NCBI RefSeq assembly: GCF_021117425.1
Contig: NZ_CP088298.1
Coordinates: 1-64,000 of the forward strand
Length of the DNA: 64,000 bases
Direction of reading: 5' to 3'
Source of the DNA: Brevibacterium zhoupengii
GTDB taxonomy: Bacteria > Actinomycetota > Actinomycetes > Actinomycetales > Brevibacteriaceae
This document shows positions 55,384 to 63,901 of this stretch, in pieces (the stretch's first letter is position 1; every line of letters starts with the position of its first letter). The position numbers and the translations under genes were made by a program. The notes beneath the pieces are model-generated. The model worked only from the letters and a program-made list of their open reading frames with translations, had not been told where the DNA came from and ran no database searches.

Positions 55384-56966
55384 CGTTCACCTCCGGTTGT
55401 GCCCAGATTCGTCGTCGGGTCCTCATCGGACCCGGTTGTCTTAAGATCGGCGGCGCCGAGGTTGGTCGTCGGTGCGTCGTCACTGGTGGTCCGGTCGGTC
55501 GCGAGGTTGCCCGCCGCGTGTTCGCGCGCCCCCTCGACACGTTTCGTGTCGTTGCGGTTCCCGGCTCCCCGCGCCGAGGCGGTGGGTTCGTCGGGATCCT
55601 CCGTGATCTTGAGGACGCCGGTGTGGAATTCCTCCACTGGGCGTCTGGCATTGTCGGAGATGCGCAGGAGCAGGGCGATGATCATCCAGTTCGCGATCAG
55701 AGACGACCCGCCTTGGGCAAGGAACGGCGTGGTCAGACCCGTGAGCGGGATGAGGCGGGTGACGCCGCCGACGACGACGAAGACCTGCAGGGCGATCGTG
55801 AAGCTCAAGCCCGTGGCCAACAGGGTGCCGAAGCCGTCGCGCAGCTGCTGGGCGGTCTTGATGCCGCGCTGGAAGATGAAGAGGTAGCAGAGCAGGATGA
55901 CGAAGAGTCCGGCCATGCCCAACTCTTCGCCGAGGCTGGCGTAGATGAAGTCGGATTCCGCATAGGGGACCATATTGGGTCGACCCTCGCCGAGGCCGGT
56001 GCCGGTCAGACCGCCGTTGGACATCCCGAACAGGCCTTGGACCAACTGATATGACCCGCCAGGAGTCTTGTTGTACTCCTCAGCGGTCAGGGCATTGAGC
56101 CACCCGTCGACGCGCTGCCCGACGTGGTCGAAGAGGAAGGTCGCGGCGACTGCGCCGGCGGCGAAGAAGCCGAGTCCGAGGATGATCCAGGAGACCTTGC
56201 TTGTCGCCACATAGAGCATGGCCACGAACAGGCCGAAGAACAGCAGCGAGGTTCCCAGGTCTCTTTCGAAGACGAGGATGCCGACGCTGGCGACCCAGGC
56301 GATGACGATGGGGCCGAAGTCTCGCAGGCGCGGGAAGCGGATGCCGAGGATCTTCGGACCGGCCAAAACCAGCTGGTCACGGTAGGACACGAGGTAGCCG
56401 GCGAAGAAGATGGCCAGCAGGATCTTCGCGATCTCACCGGGCTGGAATGACATCGGGCCGATGCCGATCCAGATGCGTGCGCCGTTGACCGTCTTGCCCA
56501 GGCCGGGAATCAGCGGGAGCAGGAGGAAGATCAGCGCAGCGAAGCCCGAGACGAAGGTGTAGCGGCGCAGCCACCGGTGGTCACCTAAGAAGATGATGAT
56601 GCCGACGGCCAGGGCGACACCCAAGGTCATCCAGATCAGCTGAGTGACTCCGCTGTTCTGATATTCATCCCGGCCCAGGTCGACGCGGTAGATCATGGCC
56701 AGGCCCAAGCCGTTGAGCAGGACGGCGATCGGGACGAGGACGGGGTCGGCGTACTTGGCCTTCCACCACACGACGACGTGGATGATGAGGCCCAGCGCGG
56801 CCAACCACGCCGCGTACTGATAGACGTTGGAGGGAATCGTGTCCTCGGTGCCGAGCCCTACAAGTGCATAGGCGCTCGTGGAGACCGCGATCGCGAGGAT
56901 GAGGAGGCCGAGTTCAGCAAAGCGATAAGGCCGTGGCCGTGCGCCCTGGTTGGGGTTCTCGGACAT
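55380..56966 (-). CDS. rodA: SEDS glycosyltransferase RodA/FtsW
   Basis: A 528-residue membrane polymerase of glycan strands with about 10-12 helices. Signature segments: NGARIWIGIGPMSFQPGEIAKILLAIF and AESDFIYASLGEELGMAG, and PFLAQGGSSLIANW near the end of the helical part. The C-terminal 70 residues are hydrophilic (TTNLG repeated). The start overlaps the pstP stop, and the stop overlaps the pbpA start, making a SEDS/PBP pair. Confidence 0.95.
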   Translation of the reverse strand: MSENPNQGARPRPYRFAELGLLILAIAVSTSAYALVGLGTEDTIPSNVYQYAAWLAALGLIIHVVVWWKAKYADPVLVPIAVLLNGLGLAMIYRVDLGRDEYQNSGVTQLIWMTLGVALAVGIIIFLGDHRWLRRYTFVSGFAALIFLLLPLIPGLGKTVNGARIWIGIGPMSFQPGEIAKILLAIFFAGYLVSYRDQLVLAGPKILGIRFPRLRDFGPIVIAWVASVGILVFERDLGTSLLFFGLFVAMLYVATSKVSWIILGLGFFAAGAVAATFLFDHVGQRVDGWLNALTAEEYNKTPGGSYQLVQGLFGMSNGGLTGTGLGEGRPNMVPYAESDFIYASLGEELGMAGLFVILLCYLFIFQRGIKTAQQLRDGFGTLLATGLSFTIALQVFVVVGGVTRLIPLTGLTTPFLAQGGSSLIANWMIIALLLRISDNARRPVEEFHTGVLKITEDPDEPTASARGAGNRNDTKRVEGAREHAAGNLATDRTTSDDAPTTNLGAADLKTTGSDEDPTTNLGTTGGER

Positions 56967-58420
56967 TACTGTGACTCCTCAGTGATGGCATCACTGGGAT
57001 CGACCGCTTGGGAACTCGGCGGTGAGGGCGCGGGATCGCTGGGACTCGCGGCGTCCTCGACATTGCCTGAGACGGTGCCGGATTTATCGGCTTCCTGTCG
57101 CAGGTTCTCAATGATGCGATTGGCCTCATCACGGGAATCGGCCTGGATGGAGCCGCGCAGACGGTCCTGCGAAAAGCTGTTGAGGGTCCCGACCTCGATG
57201 TCGGTCGTGTCTTCGAGCTGACTGAGTTCGATGGGTCCCAGAGTTGTGTCGAGGCCCCGGTAGAGGGTGACCTTTCCATCTTGGTTCGTCAGGTAGTAGT
57301 GGTTGGTCACGTAGTTATAGGCGAAGAACCCGCCCACCGCGATCGCGACGATGACGATCGCTGCGATGATCCAGCCCAGGTAGGACCGCTTTTCCACCTC
57401 GTCGTCGTCAGCGTCGAGGTCATCCTCCTCGGCGGGTGCGTCCCTGTCGGACGACTCCGTGTCGGTGCGCTGGGAAGGGGGAACCACCTCGGCGGTGGGC
57501 TCCTGCTTATCGGAACCGGACACTGCCTGCAGGGGCACGGTGTCGGTGGGAATGTCGCCATTGCCGTAGTGAGGTTGAGTCTCAGCGGTGGCCTCGTCGA
57601 CTTCGGCGTTCATGCCGATGGCGGCGTACTTCGGGTTGAGGTGGACGGAGCCCACGGAGCTGCCCTGCACGGTGTCGAGGGAGCCCTCGAGCACATCGCC
57701 GATGACGACGGTGACATTGTCGGCGCCGCCGCCGGCCAGGGCCAGATCGATGAGCTGACGGCAGCATTCGTCGGGGTCGGAGACCTCGGTGAGGACGCGG
57801 GCGATGTCGTCGATGTCCGCGAAGCCGGTGAGACCGTCGGAGCAGAGCATCCACCGGTCGCCGACGTGAGCCTCGCGCAGAGTGAGGTCGAGGTCGGGGG
57901 AGGCCCCGACATCGCCGAGGACCTTCATGACAACGGAACGCTGCGGGTGGGTCTCGGCCTCATCTGGAGTGATGCGGCCTTCGTCGACGAGCATCTGGAC
58001 GAAGGTGTGGTCATGGGTGACGGTCTGCAGTTCGCCGTCGCGCAGCACGTAGCCGCGGGAATCGCCGATATGGGCTAAGGCGAAGCGGTTGCCGGGAGCA
58101 CGCAGCAGTGCGGTGACCGTGGTGCCCATGCCGGCGAGCTCGGGCTGTTCGGCGACGCCGCGGCAGATGCGGTCGTTGGCCTCCAGGATCGAGGTGCGCA
58201 GGATCTCCAAGGCGTCCTCGCCGCTGGGTTCACGATCGAGGTCGGCCAGCCGAGACACGGTGATCGCCGAGGCGACGTCACCGCCTGCGTGACCGCCCAT
58301 TCCATCCGCGATGAGCAAGAAGTTCGGACCCGCATAGCCGGAGTCCTGGTTGTTCTTACGCACCAGCCCGGTGTGAGACCGGGCTGCTGAGCGGAGGGTG
58401 ATCGTACCGTCGGTCGTCAC
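56966..58420 (-). CDS. pstP: PP2C-type serine/threonine phosphatase PstP
   Basis: A 484-residue PPM phosphatase that reverses PknA/PknB signalling. Metal-binding motifs RKNNQDSGYA, LIADGMGGHAGGDVAS, HIGDSRGYVLRDG, CSDGLTG and GGGADNVTVV are in place in the first 240 residues. An acidic linker, one membrane helix (about 347-370) and an extracellular part with a Pro/Ser-rich end follow. GTG 58420 overlaps the stop of fhaB (GTGA). Confidence 0.95.
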   Translation of the reverse strand: MTTDGTITLRSAARSHTGLVRKNNQDSGYAGPNFLLIADGMGGHAGGDVASAITVSRLADLDREPSGEDALEILRTSILEANDRICRGVAEQPELAGMGTTVTALLRAPGNRFALAHIGDSRGYVLRDGELQTVTHDHTFVQMLVDEGRITPDEAETHPQRSVVMKVLGDVGASPDLDLTLREAHVGDRWMLCSDGLTGFADIDDIARVLTEVSDPDECCRQLIDLALAGGGADNVTVVIGDVLEGSLDTVQGSSVGSVHLNPKYAAIGMNAEVDEATAETQPHYGNGDIPTDTVPLQAVSGSDKQEPTAEVVPPSQRTDTESSDRDAPAEEDDLDADDDEVEKRSYLGWIIAAIVIVAIAVGGFFAYNYVTNHYYLTNQDGKVTLYRGLDTTLGPIELSQLEDTTDIEVGTLNSFSQDRLRGSIQADSRDEANRIIENLRQEADKSGTVSGNVEDAASPSDPAPSPPSSQAVDPSDAITEESQ

Positions 58421-58935
58421 GATTGGGTCTCCAACGTCGTATGGCCGATGGTGATCTGGGTGCCGATCCGCAGACTGATGGGCGAATGCATGGGCGAGCC
58501 GTCGACGATCGTGCCGTTGGTCGAACCGAGGTCCTCGAGGACCCAGGAGCCGTTCGATGCCACGATTCGCGCATGATGGCTGGACGCGAAGTCGTCACTG
58601 ATGACGATCGTATTGTCCGGAGCCCGCCCGAAGGTCACTGGTGCCCCGGAGAGCGTGACCAAGGTTCCGGCCAAGGGCCCACCGGTGACCCGGATGGAGC
58701 CCGGATGCGCCTGTTGTCGTGCCGGAGCAGGGGCAGGAACAGGAGCCGGTGCCGGTCTGCTCGGGGCAGGAGTCGGCGCTGCATTCCGGGAGGCCTTGCT
58801 GCCTCGGCGAGATTTCCTCGGGCCCTTCCTGGGCCCGAAGATGTCGCGACGCAGGACGCCGGCAACACCGAGCACGAAGAGCCAGAGGATGATGAAGAAG
58901 GCGAACCGGAAGACGGTGACGGTGAACTCGCTCAC
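58417..58935 (-). CDS. fhaB: FHA domain protein FhaB/FipA
   Basis: A 172-residue membrane protein. An N-terminal helix (about 6-28), then a basic and Pro/Ala-rich linker, then a C-terminal FHA domain with VTFGRAPDNTIVISDDFASSHHARI and WVLEDLGSTNGT, where Arg and SSHH contact phosphothreonine. GTG 58935 overlaps the fhaA stop and the gene's stop overlaps the pstP start. FhaB is known to bind PknA/PknB-phosphorylated partners and localise to the septum. Confidence 0.92.
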   Translation of the reverse strand: MSEFTVTVFRFAFFIILWLFVLGVAGVLRRDIFGPRKGPRKSRRGSKASRNAAPTPAPSRPAPAPVPAPAPARQQAHPGSIRVTGGPLAGTLVTLSGAPVTFGRAPDNTIVISDDFASSHHARIVASNGSWVLEDLGSTNGTIVDGSPMHSPISLRIGTQITIGHTTLETQS

Positions 58936-59774
58936 TGGGCGTCCTGTTCGTTCTCGTGGTAGCGCACCTCTGCGTCTCCGGCCATGAGGACATCACCGTC
59001 GGAGAGGTTCGCCGAGGTGAGCTTGCGTCCGCGCAGAAGGGTGCCGTTGGTCGATCCGAGGTCGTTGGCGACCGCATGGTCACGTTCGACGGTGATTTCG
59101 AAGTGTCGGCGGGAGACGCCGGGATCATCGATGACGTAGTCGGAGCTGGAGGAGGACCGTCCGAAGACGTTCGTGCCCTGGCGCAGCTCATAGTCCTGAC
59201 CGTGGATGGTCACGCTGGGACTGATCGTGCGCGACCGTGCCGGTGCTGCCTGGCGCACCGGAGCCGATGCCGGTTCGGGTGTGCGTCTGGGCGGGACAGG
59301 ACGCGATCCGGAGTTGGCCTGTCCTTCGCCCACGATGTTGTGCGAGCGCGACACGGGGTCATAGCCTCCGCGGTTGGCCGGTTGTGCTGCGGGAGACCCA
59401 TCGGGACGCTGAGTGCTGGAGACGACACGGTACATTCCCGTGTCGAGGTCGTCTGCCTCGACGAATTCGACGGAGACGGGACCGACGAAGCTGTAGGCCT
59501 GTTCGACCGCGTGATCGCCGATGACCTGTCGCAGGTCGGAGCGGAGTTCGTTCTCGAGACCGGAGAGACGGTCGTAATCAGTGGGAGACAGTTCGATGCT
59601 GTAGTGGTTCGCCGTCAGTGTTCGTCCGCGTGAGACGACGGCGGCCTTGTTGTCGGCCTCGCGTCGCAGTGCGCCGGCCAATTCGACCGGTTCCACCTGT
59701 GAGCGGAACGCTTTGGCGAAGGCGCCGTTGACGACATTCTCCAATCCCTTCTCGAAACGATCGAGAATCCCCAT
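58932..59774 (-). CDS. fhaA: FHA domain protein FhaA (DUF3662)
   Basis: A 280-residue protein. ATG 59774 has GAGGAGG just upstream and gives MGILDRFEKGLENVVNGAFAKAFRSQVEPVELAGAL, the conserved start of the DUF3662 domain (1-120). A Pro/Arg-rich linker follows, then a C-terminal FHA domain with NVFGRSSSSSDYVIDDPGVSRRHFEI and NDLGSTNGT. It is the first gene of the fhaA-fhaB-pstP-rodA-pbpA-pknA-pknB unit. FhaA binds phosphorylated MviN in mycobacteria. Confidence 0.94.
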   Translation of the reverse strand: MGILDRFEKGLENVVNGAFAKAFRSQVEPVELAGALRREADNKAAVVSRGRTLTANHYSIELSPTDYDRLSGLENELRSDLRQVIGDHAVEQAYSFVGPVSVEFVEADDLDTGMYRVVSSTQRPDGSPAAQPANRGGYDPVSRSHNIVGEGQANSGSRPVPPRRTPEPASAPVRQAAPARSRTISPSVTIHGQDYELRQGTNVFGRSSSSSDYVIDDPGVSRRHFEITVERDHAVANDLGSTNGTLLRGRKLTSANLSDGDVLMAGDAEVRYHENEQDAQ

Positions 59775-59906
59775 GGCACCTCCTCTTCCAGGTGTCGTGC
59801 GCGTGACGAACCGTTCGCCACCAGCCCGGACGCGTGCGTCCGAACGAGTCTGTCCTGGTGAATCCGAGTTCGGAAAAGAACACCGAAACGGAGACACCAA
59901 CACCCA

Positions 59907-59935
59907 ATCCTAACGCGGTGAGGCTCTCAACTCAC
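59907..59935 (-). promoter_or_regulatory. Candidate promoter of the fhaA operon
   Basis: On the minus strand GTGAGT (59935-59930) and TAGGAT (59912-59907) are 17 bases apart, giving a leader of about 130 bases to fhaA. The -35 is weak. The remaining part of the 59775-60174 gap shows nothing else convincing. Confidence 0.4.
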
Positions 59936-60132
59936 GTCACTAGGTATTTCGGGGCCGAGGTCTGTTCGGATTCCCGGCAGTCGCCCAGCTTAGGGATTGT
60001 CGCTGAGTACTCCATGAGCCTGTGACGAGCGCCGATGCCATGGGAAATGAGTGCTGGGTCACGAAAGGCAGGTGGTTCAGGGGGTGGTCGGTGTGAGCGT
60101 CGACACGTTTCGGGTGTTTCGGCCGAGCTCGG

Positions 60133-60162
60133 TTTCATTCTTCCCGGCCGCGATGCTAGAGT
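60133..60162 (+). promoter_or_regulatory. Candidate promoter of tRNA-Leu
   Basis: TTTCAT (60133-60138) and TAGAGT (60157-60162) with 18-base spacing lie 12 bases before the tRNA gene. Confidence 0.35.
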
Positions 60163-60174
60163 TTTCTCTTGTTC

Positions 60175-60258
<84 letters not shown>

Positions 60259-60266
60259 CAGTGAAC

Positions 60267-60312
60267 AACAGCCCTTCACCGGGACCCTTCGAGGCCTAGG
60301 TGGAGGGCTGTT
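60267..60312 (+). terminator. Terminator after tRNA-Leu
   Basis: AACAGCCCTTCACC (60267-60280) pairs with GGTGGAGGGCTGTT (60299-60312) with one G-T pair, followed by TCGTG. Confidence 0.7.
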
Positions 60313-60370
60313 TCGTGTCTGGGTGCTGGGTCGTGCCCGCGCCGGTGCGGGGGCGTACGGCCTCGGAGTT

Positions 60371-60436
60371 AAGGGATCGATCGAAGTTATATAGCCCCAC
60401 TTCAAAGCAGGGCTATATAACTTCGATCGATCCCTT
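60371..60436. repeat. Perfect 27-bp inverted repeat
   Basis: Arms 60371-60397 and 60410-60436 are exact reverse complements of 27 bases with a 12-base loop; each arm contains GATCGATC and a TATATAG stretch. It lies in a 410-base gap (60313-60726) with no gene. It may be a terminator (CCCTTT follows), but the arm length is well above the 14-18 bp of other terminators here. Confidence 0.85.
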
Positions 60437-60726
60437 TCGCACAACCCCGTCTGTACGCGGGGACTGATGCACCACGAGGTCTCTACGCCCTCATCTGCAG
60501 TCGAAATCACGTTGAGTACGTTGGAACCAGGGGAGTTTGACTTCGAGTGTGGATTTCCACCCTCTCGCCGGTCGCCGTGGCTGAGTTCCGCGGGGCCGTC
60601 GGTAGGTTTTGCAACAGTGGGCAGGTTCTGTCCGATCCATCAGGAATCGAGAAGCGGTCGGGCCTCGGACATCAGCACTGTGGGGGGTACGGATAGCCCA
60701 CACCAAGTCGAAGCGAGGACTGCGCA

Positions 60727-61224
60727 ATGTCTCCCAACCCCACAAACGACCCCAAGGCGGCAGACACCAGCACCGCAGACGGCGGATTGTCTGAGCAGGA
60801 GCGCGCAGCGATCAAAGACCGGGCCAAGGAGCTCAAGACACAGGCGAAGCGAAGCAAGTCTGGGGAGAAGGCCGCAGCCAAGGCCGCGGCAGATGAGGCC
60901 GACCTGCTGGCGAAGATCGAGCAGATGCCAGCCGGCGATCGCGAAATGGCCGAACGCCTCCATTCGATCGTCGCCTCCGTCGCACCGGATCTGGCGCCGA
61001 AGCTCTACTACGGACAGCCCGGATATGCGCAGAAGGGAAAGGTCATCTGCTTCTTCCGCAGCGGGGAGATGGACAAGGCACGCTACTCGACTTTCGGGTT
61101 CAGCCCGCAGGCCGCACTCGACAACCCCGATGGATTCTGGCCCACCTCCTACGCTTTGCAGAACCCGAGTGAGGCTGCCTGGGAGGCCATCGCCGAGCTC
61201 ATCAGGTCAGCGACCGCTGACTGA
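60727..61224 (+). CDS. DUF1801 family protein (YdhG-like)
   Basis: A 165-residue protein. A charged helical N-terminal part (about 15-60, Lys/Ala/Glu-rich) precedes the DUF1801 domain with SIVASVAPDLAPKLYYGQPGYAQKGKVICFFRSG and ARYSTFGFSPQAALD. Some members are described as iron chaperone-like (YdhG/Fra). GAGGA lies before ATG. Function not established. Confidence 0.8.
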   Translation: MSPNPTNDPKAADTSTADGGLSEQERAAIKDRAKELKTQAKRSKSGEKAAAKAAADEADLLAKIEQMPAGDREMAERLHSIVASVAPDLAPKLYYGQPGYAQKGKVICFFRSGEMDKARYSTFGFSPQAALDNPDGFWPTSYALQNPSEAAWEAIAELIRSATAD

Positions 61225-61339
61225 GATAGACGTTTGCGATCGCGGGCCCGAGCTCGCGGCGTGCTGCCTTCGCACATGAGATACGCATGAGATACTGCGA
61301 TCGACTGGTCTCTTTCACATCGATCATCGGGTGGATGTC

Positions 61340-61915
61340 ATGCTCCCAAGCGTTCTCACGATCTGTCTTCTCATCACGATCGTCCTCAACGGACTCTTGG
61401 CCGGACTGTTCTTCGCCTTCAGCATCGCGATCATCCCGGGCTTCCGGCGTGTCGATGACGGTACCTATGTCCGATCCTTTCGGGCGATCAACACGGCGAT
61501 CCTCAATCCAGTGTTCCTCCTCGTCTTCTGTCTGGCACCGTTGTCGGCCGTGGCCACTGCGGTTGTTCGGCTCTAGGCCGGAGGCGCGGAGCCAGTGCCG
61601 TGGCTGGTGGTCGCGGCTCTCTGCTCGGTGCTGACCTTCGCCATCACGGCCGGAGTGAATGTTCCCCTCAACAACGCCTTGGACAGGTCAACGGTCGGCG
61701 CCGCGACGCCGAACTTTGAGACGCAGAGTCGCGATACGCAGAACTTTGACGCGCAGAGCCAGGACGCGCAGAACTTTGACGCGCAGAGCCACGACGCGCA
61801 GAGCCACGAGGTACGTCAGCGTTTCGAGGCCCGCTGGAATCGGTGGAACCATGTTCGGACTCTCACCAGCCTCGGTGCGCTCGCCTGCTTCACTGCGGGA
61901 ATGGCTCTCGGGTAG
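61340..61915 (+). pseudogene. DUF1772 (anthrone oxygenase-like) gene with in-frame amber codon
   Basis: From ATG 61340 (or GTG 61331) the product MLPSVLTICLLITIVLNGLLAGLFFAFSIAIIPGFRR is a typical DUF1772 start. It is stopped by TAG at 61574-61576 after AVVRL. The same frame then continues PWLVVAALCSVLTFAITAGVNVPLNNAL and ends GALACFTAGMALG at 61915, which completes the four-helix family. Both halves are in one frame, so a single nonsense change (or suppressible amber) explains it. Inside the second half is a 3 x 10-residue repeat. The 3' end overlaps the convergent XRE gene by 26 bases. Confidence 0.7.
61711..61800 (+). repeat. Three tandem 30-bp repeats
   Basis: Units at 61711-61740, 61741-61770 and 61771-61800 all begin GAACTTTGA and end ACGCA/GCGCA; the last two differ by one base, the first is more diverged. 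They encode 10-residue units NFDAQSQDAQ within the DUF1772 frame, without a frame change. Confidence 0.9.
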
Positions 61916-62753
61916 ATGCCCCGGATGCCCCGATGATCGAGAGCAGCTGAAGTTTCTCAGCTGACTCGCTGCCTGGCTCGGCTGTGTAGACGAGGAGCGA
62001 GAGCGACTGGTTCGGGTCGAGCAGCGACTGGCAGTTGAGTTCGAGTTCGCCCACTGCAGGGTGGACGAAGTGTTTGACCGTGTGCGGTCGCAGCCCTACT
62101 TCGTGGACGCTCCACAGTCGGCGGAACTCCTCGCTCTCGTCTAAGAGCAGATCCTTGAGATGAGCCGCACGGGACTTGGTGCCTCGCAGCGTCGCCACCT
62201 CCCGCAGACCTGAGACCCACAGGCGCGAGAGGAATTCGTGTTCCTCGGGAGCATAGAGCATCCGTGTCGAAGGATCGGCGAACCACCTGTAGCTGATGCT
62301 GCGCTCAGGTCCGCGAAGCGAAGTCAGGTCACCGGTGAGGGCGACGCCGAGGGTGGTCTGGCGCAGTGTCTCACCGAGTTCGGTGACGATCTCCGCCGGA
62401 GTGTCGTGCAGACGGTCGAAGATGCGCAGCAGACCGGGACTGATGTGCTCGCTTGCGGCGCCCCTCTCGGGAACCGGGTGGCCGGCGAGGCGGAACACGT
62501 GGTTGCGCTGATCGAGGGTGAGATGAAGTCCCTGGGCGATGGACGCGATCATCTGCTCAGAGGGTCGTGGCCCGCGCTGCTGCTCGAGTCTGGAGTAGTA
62601 GTCCGAGGACATGTGGCACAGGGTGGCGACCTCCTCGCGGCGCAGGCCGGATGTGCGACGGCGACTGCCGCGAGGGAGCCCCACATCCTCAGGTTGCAGT
62701 GACTCTCGGCGACGGCGCAGGAACTGCGCCAAGCCGGTTCGATCGAGGTCCAT
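61890..62753 (-). CDS. XRE family regulator with MmyB-like ligand domain
   Basis: A 287-residue regulator. ATG 62753 has AAGGAG upstream; 12 more codons are open. The helix-turn-helix (about 15-75) reads RRTSGLRREEVATLCHMSSDYYSRLEQQRGPRPS, and a C-terminal MmyB-type domain (about 105-275) contains YRWFADPSTRMLYAPEEHE and the end segment QSLSLLVYTAEPGSESAEKLQLL. Members are commonly divergent from an SDR or oxidoreductase that they control. Here an SDR gene is divergent at 62919, with GGACTgatAGTCC (62810-62822) between them. Confidence 0.88.
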   Translation of the reverse strand: MDLDRTGLAQFLRRRRESLQPEDVGLPRGSRRRTSGLRREEVATLCHMSSDYYSRLEQQRGPRPSEQMIASIAQGLHLTLDQRNHVFRLAGHPVPERGAASEHISPGLLRIFDRLHDTPAEIVTELGETLRQTTLGVALTGDLTSLRGPERSISYRWFADPSTRMLYAPEEHEFLSRLWVSGLREVATLRGTKSRAAHLKDLLLDESEEFRRLWSVHEVGLRPHTVKHFVHPAVGELELNCQSLLDPNQSLSLLVYTAEPGSESAEKLQLLSIIGASGASTREPFPQ

Positions 62754-62918
62754 GGGTGTCTCCTTCTCCCTTGTTGTCCTTTCTAGCACCTGCGGTCATT
62801 CGCAGCCACGGACTGATAGTCCCTGAATAGATCGGCGTCGAACCGCGAGACTGGGCGAGACGAGGAACATCAACACAGCGCAGCCGTTTCGACAGCGTAT
62901 TCACGAGGAGCCGAGCAC

Positions 62919-63863
62919 ATGGCACGAAAGCCCATCGACATCACCGTCCCCGATCTGAGCGGCAAGCGCGCGGTGATCACCGGAGGAAGCGACGGCATCG
63001 GCCTCGGCATTGCCGCACGGTTGGTCAGAGCCGGCGCCGAGGTGGTCCTTCCGGTGCGTAATCGAGGCAAGGGTGAGAGGGCGGTGGCGAGGATCAAGGA
63101 GCAGGTTCCCGGGGCGCTCATCTCTCTGCGGGACCTCGACCTGTCCTCTCTCGCGTCGGTGGCTGCCCTCGGTGAGGCCCTTGCAGCCGAGGGGTTGCCG
63201 ATCAACATTCTCATCAACAATGCCGGGGTGATGACGCCACCCGAGCGGCAGACGACCGAGGACGGCTTCGAACTCCAGTTCGGGTCCAACCACCTCGGCC
63301 ACTTCGCACTCGTCGGATATCTGCTCCCGCTGCTCAGAGAGGGGCGGGCGCGAGTGACTTCGCAGGTCAGCATCGCGGCCAACAGCGGAGCCATCAACTG
63401 GGACGACCTCAACTGGGAGACGTCCTATGACGGAATGAGGGCTTACAGCCAGTCGAAGATCGCGCTCGGGTTCTTCGGTCTCGAGCTCGATCGTCGCAGT
63501 CAGGCCGAATGCTGGGGCATCAGCAGCAATCTGTCCCATCCCGGCGTCGCCCCTACCAACCTTCTCAGTGCCCGCGCCGAAATAGGCCGCTCCGAGGCCA
63601 CGGGAGCCCGGAAGCTCATCGGTGCACTCTCGAGGCGAGGCATCCTCTTAGGTACATCTGAAAGCGCAGGTCTCCCTGCTCTGCATGCCTCTACTTCGCC
63701 GGATGCGGAGGGCAGGCGGCTGTACGGGCCGCGCGGCCCCGGCCATCTCGGCGGCGCCCCCGGGGAGCAGAGCCTGTATTCTCGGCTCCGCCTTCCAGAG
63801 GAGGCCGGCCAGATTTGGTCCATCTCTGAGGAGCTGACCGGGGTAGCGCTGTCGGTGAATTGA
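62919..63863 (+). CDS. Short-chain dehydrogenase/reductase family protein
   Basis: A 314-residue NAD(P)-dependent oxidoreductase. GAGGAG (62905-62910) sets ATG 62919. Cofactor motif TGGSDGIG near residue 21, NNAG in [12 protein letters not shown], and catalytic YSQSK; the length and the [22 protein letters not shown] segment fit the protochlorophyllide-reductase-like/retinol dehydrogenase branch of SDRs. Divergent from the XRE regulator, its likely control. Substrate unknown. Confidence 0.88.
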   Translation: MARKPIDITVPDLSGKRAVITGGSDGIGLGIAARLVRAGAEVVLPVRNRGKGERAVARIKEQVPGALISLRDLDLSSLASVAALGEALAAEGLPINILINNAGVMTPPERQTTEDGFELQFGSNHLGHFALVGYLLPLLREGRARVTSQVSIAANSGAINWDDLNWETSYDGMRAYSQSKIALGFFGLELDRRSQAECWGISSNLSHPGVAPTNLLSARAEIGRSEATGARKLIGALSRRGILLGTSESAGLPALHASTSPDAEGRRLYGPRGPGHLGGAPGEQSLYSRLRLPEEAGQIWSISEELTGVALSVN

Positions 63864-63901
63864 GAAGCAGCCCTGAGTCCTGGGAACACAGTCTGCCGAG
63901 G

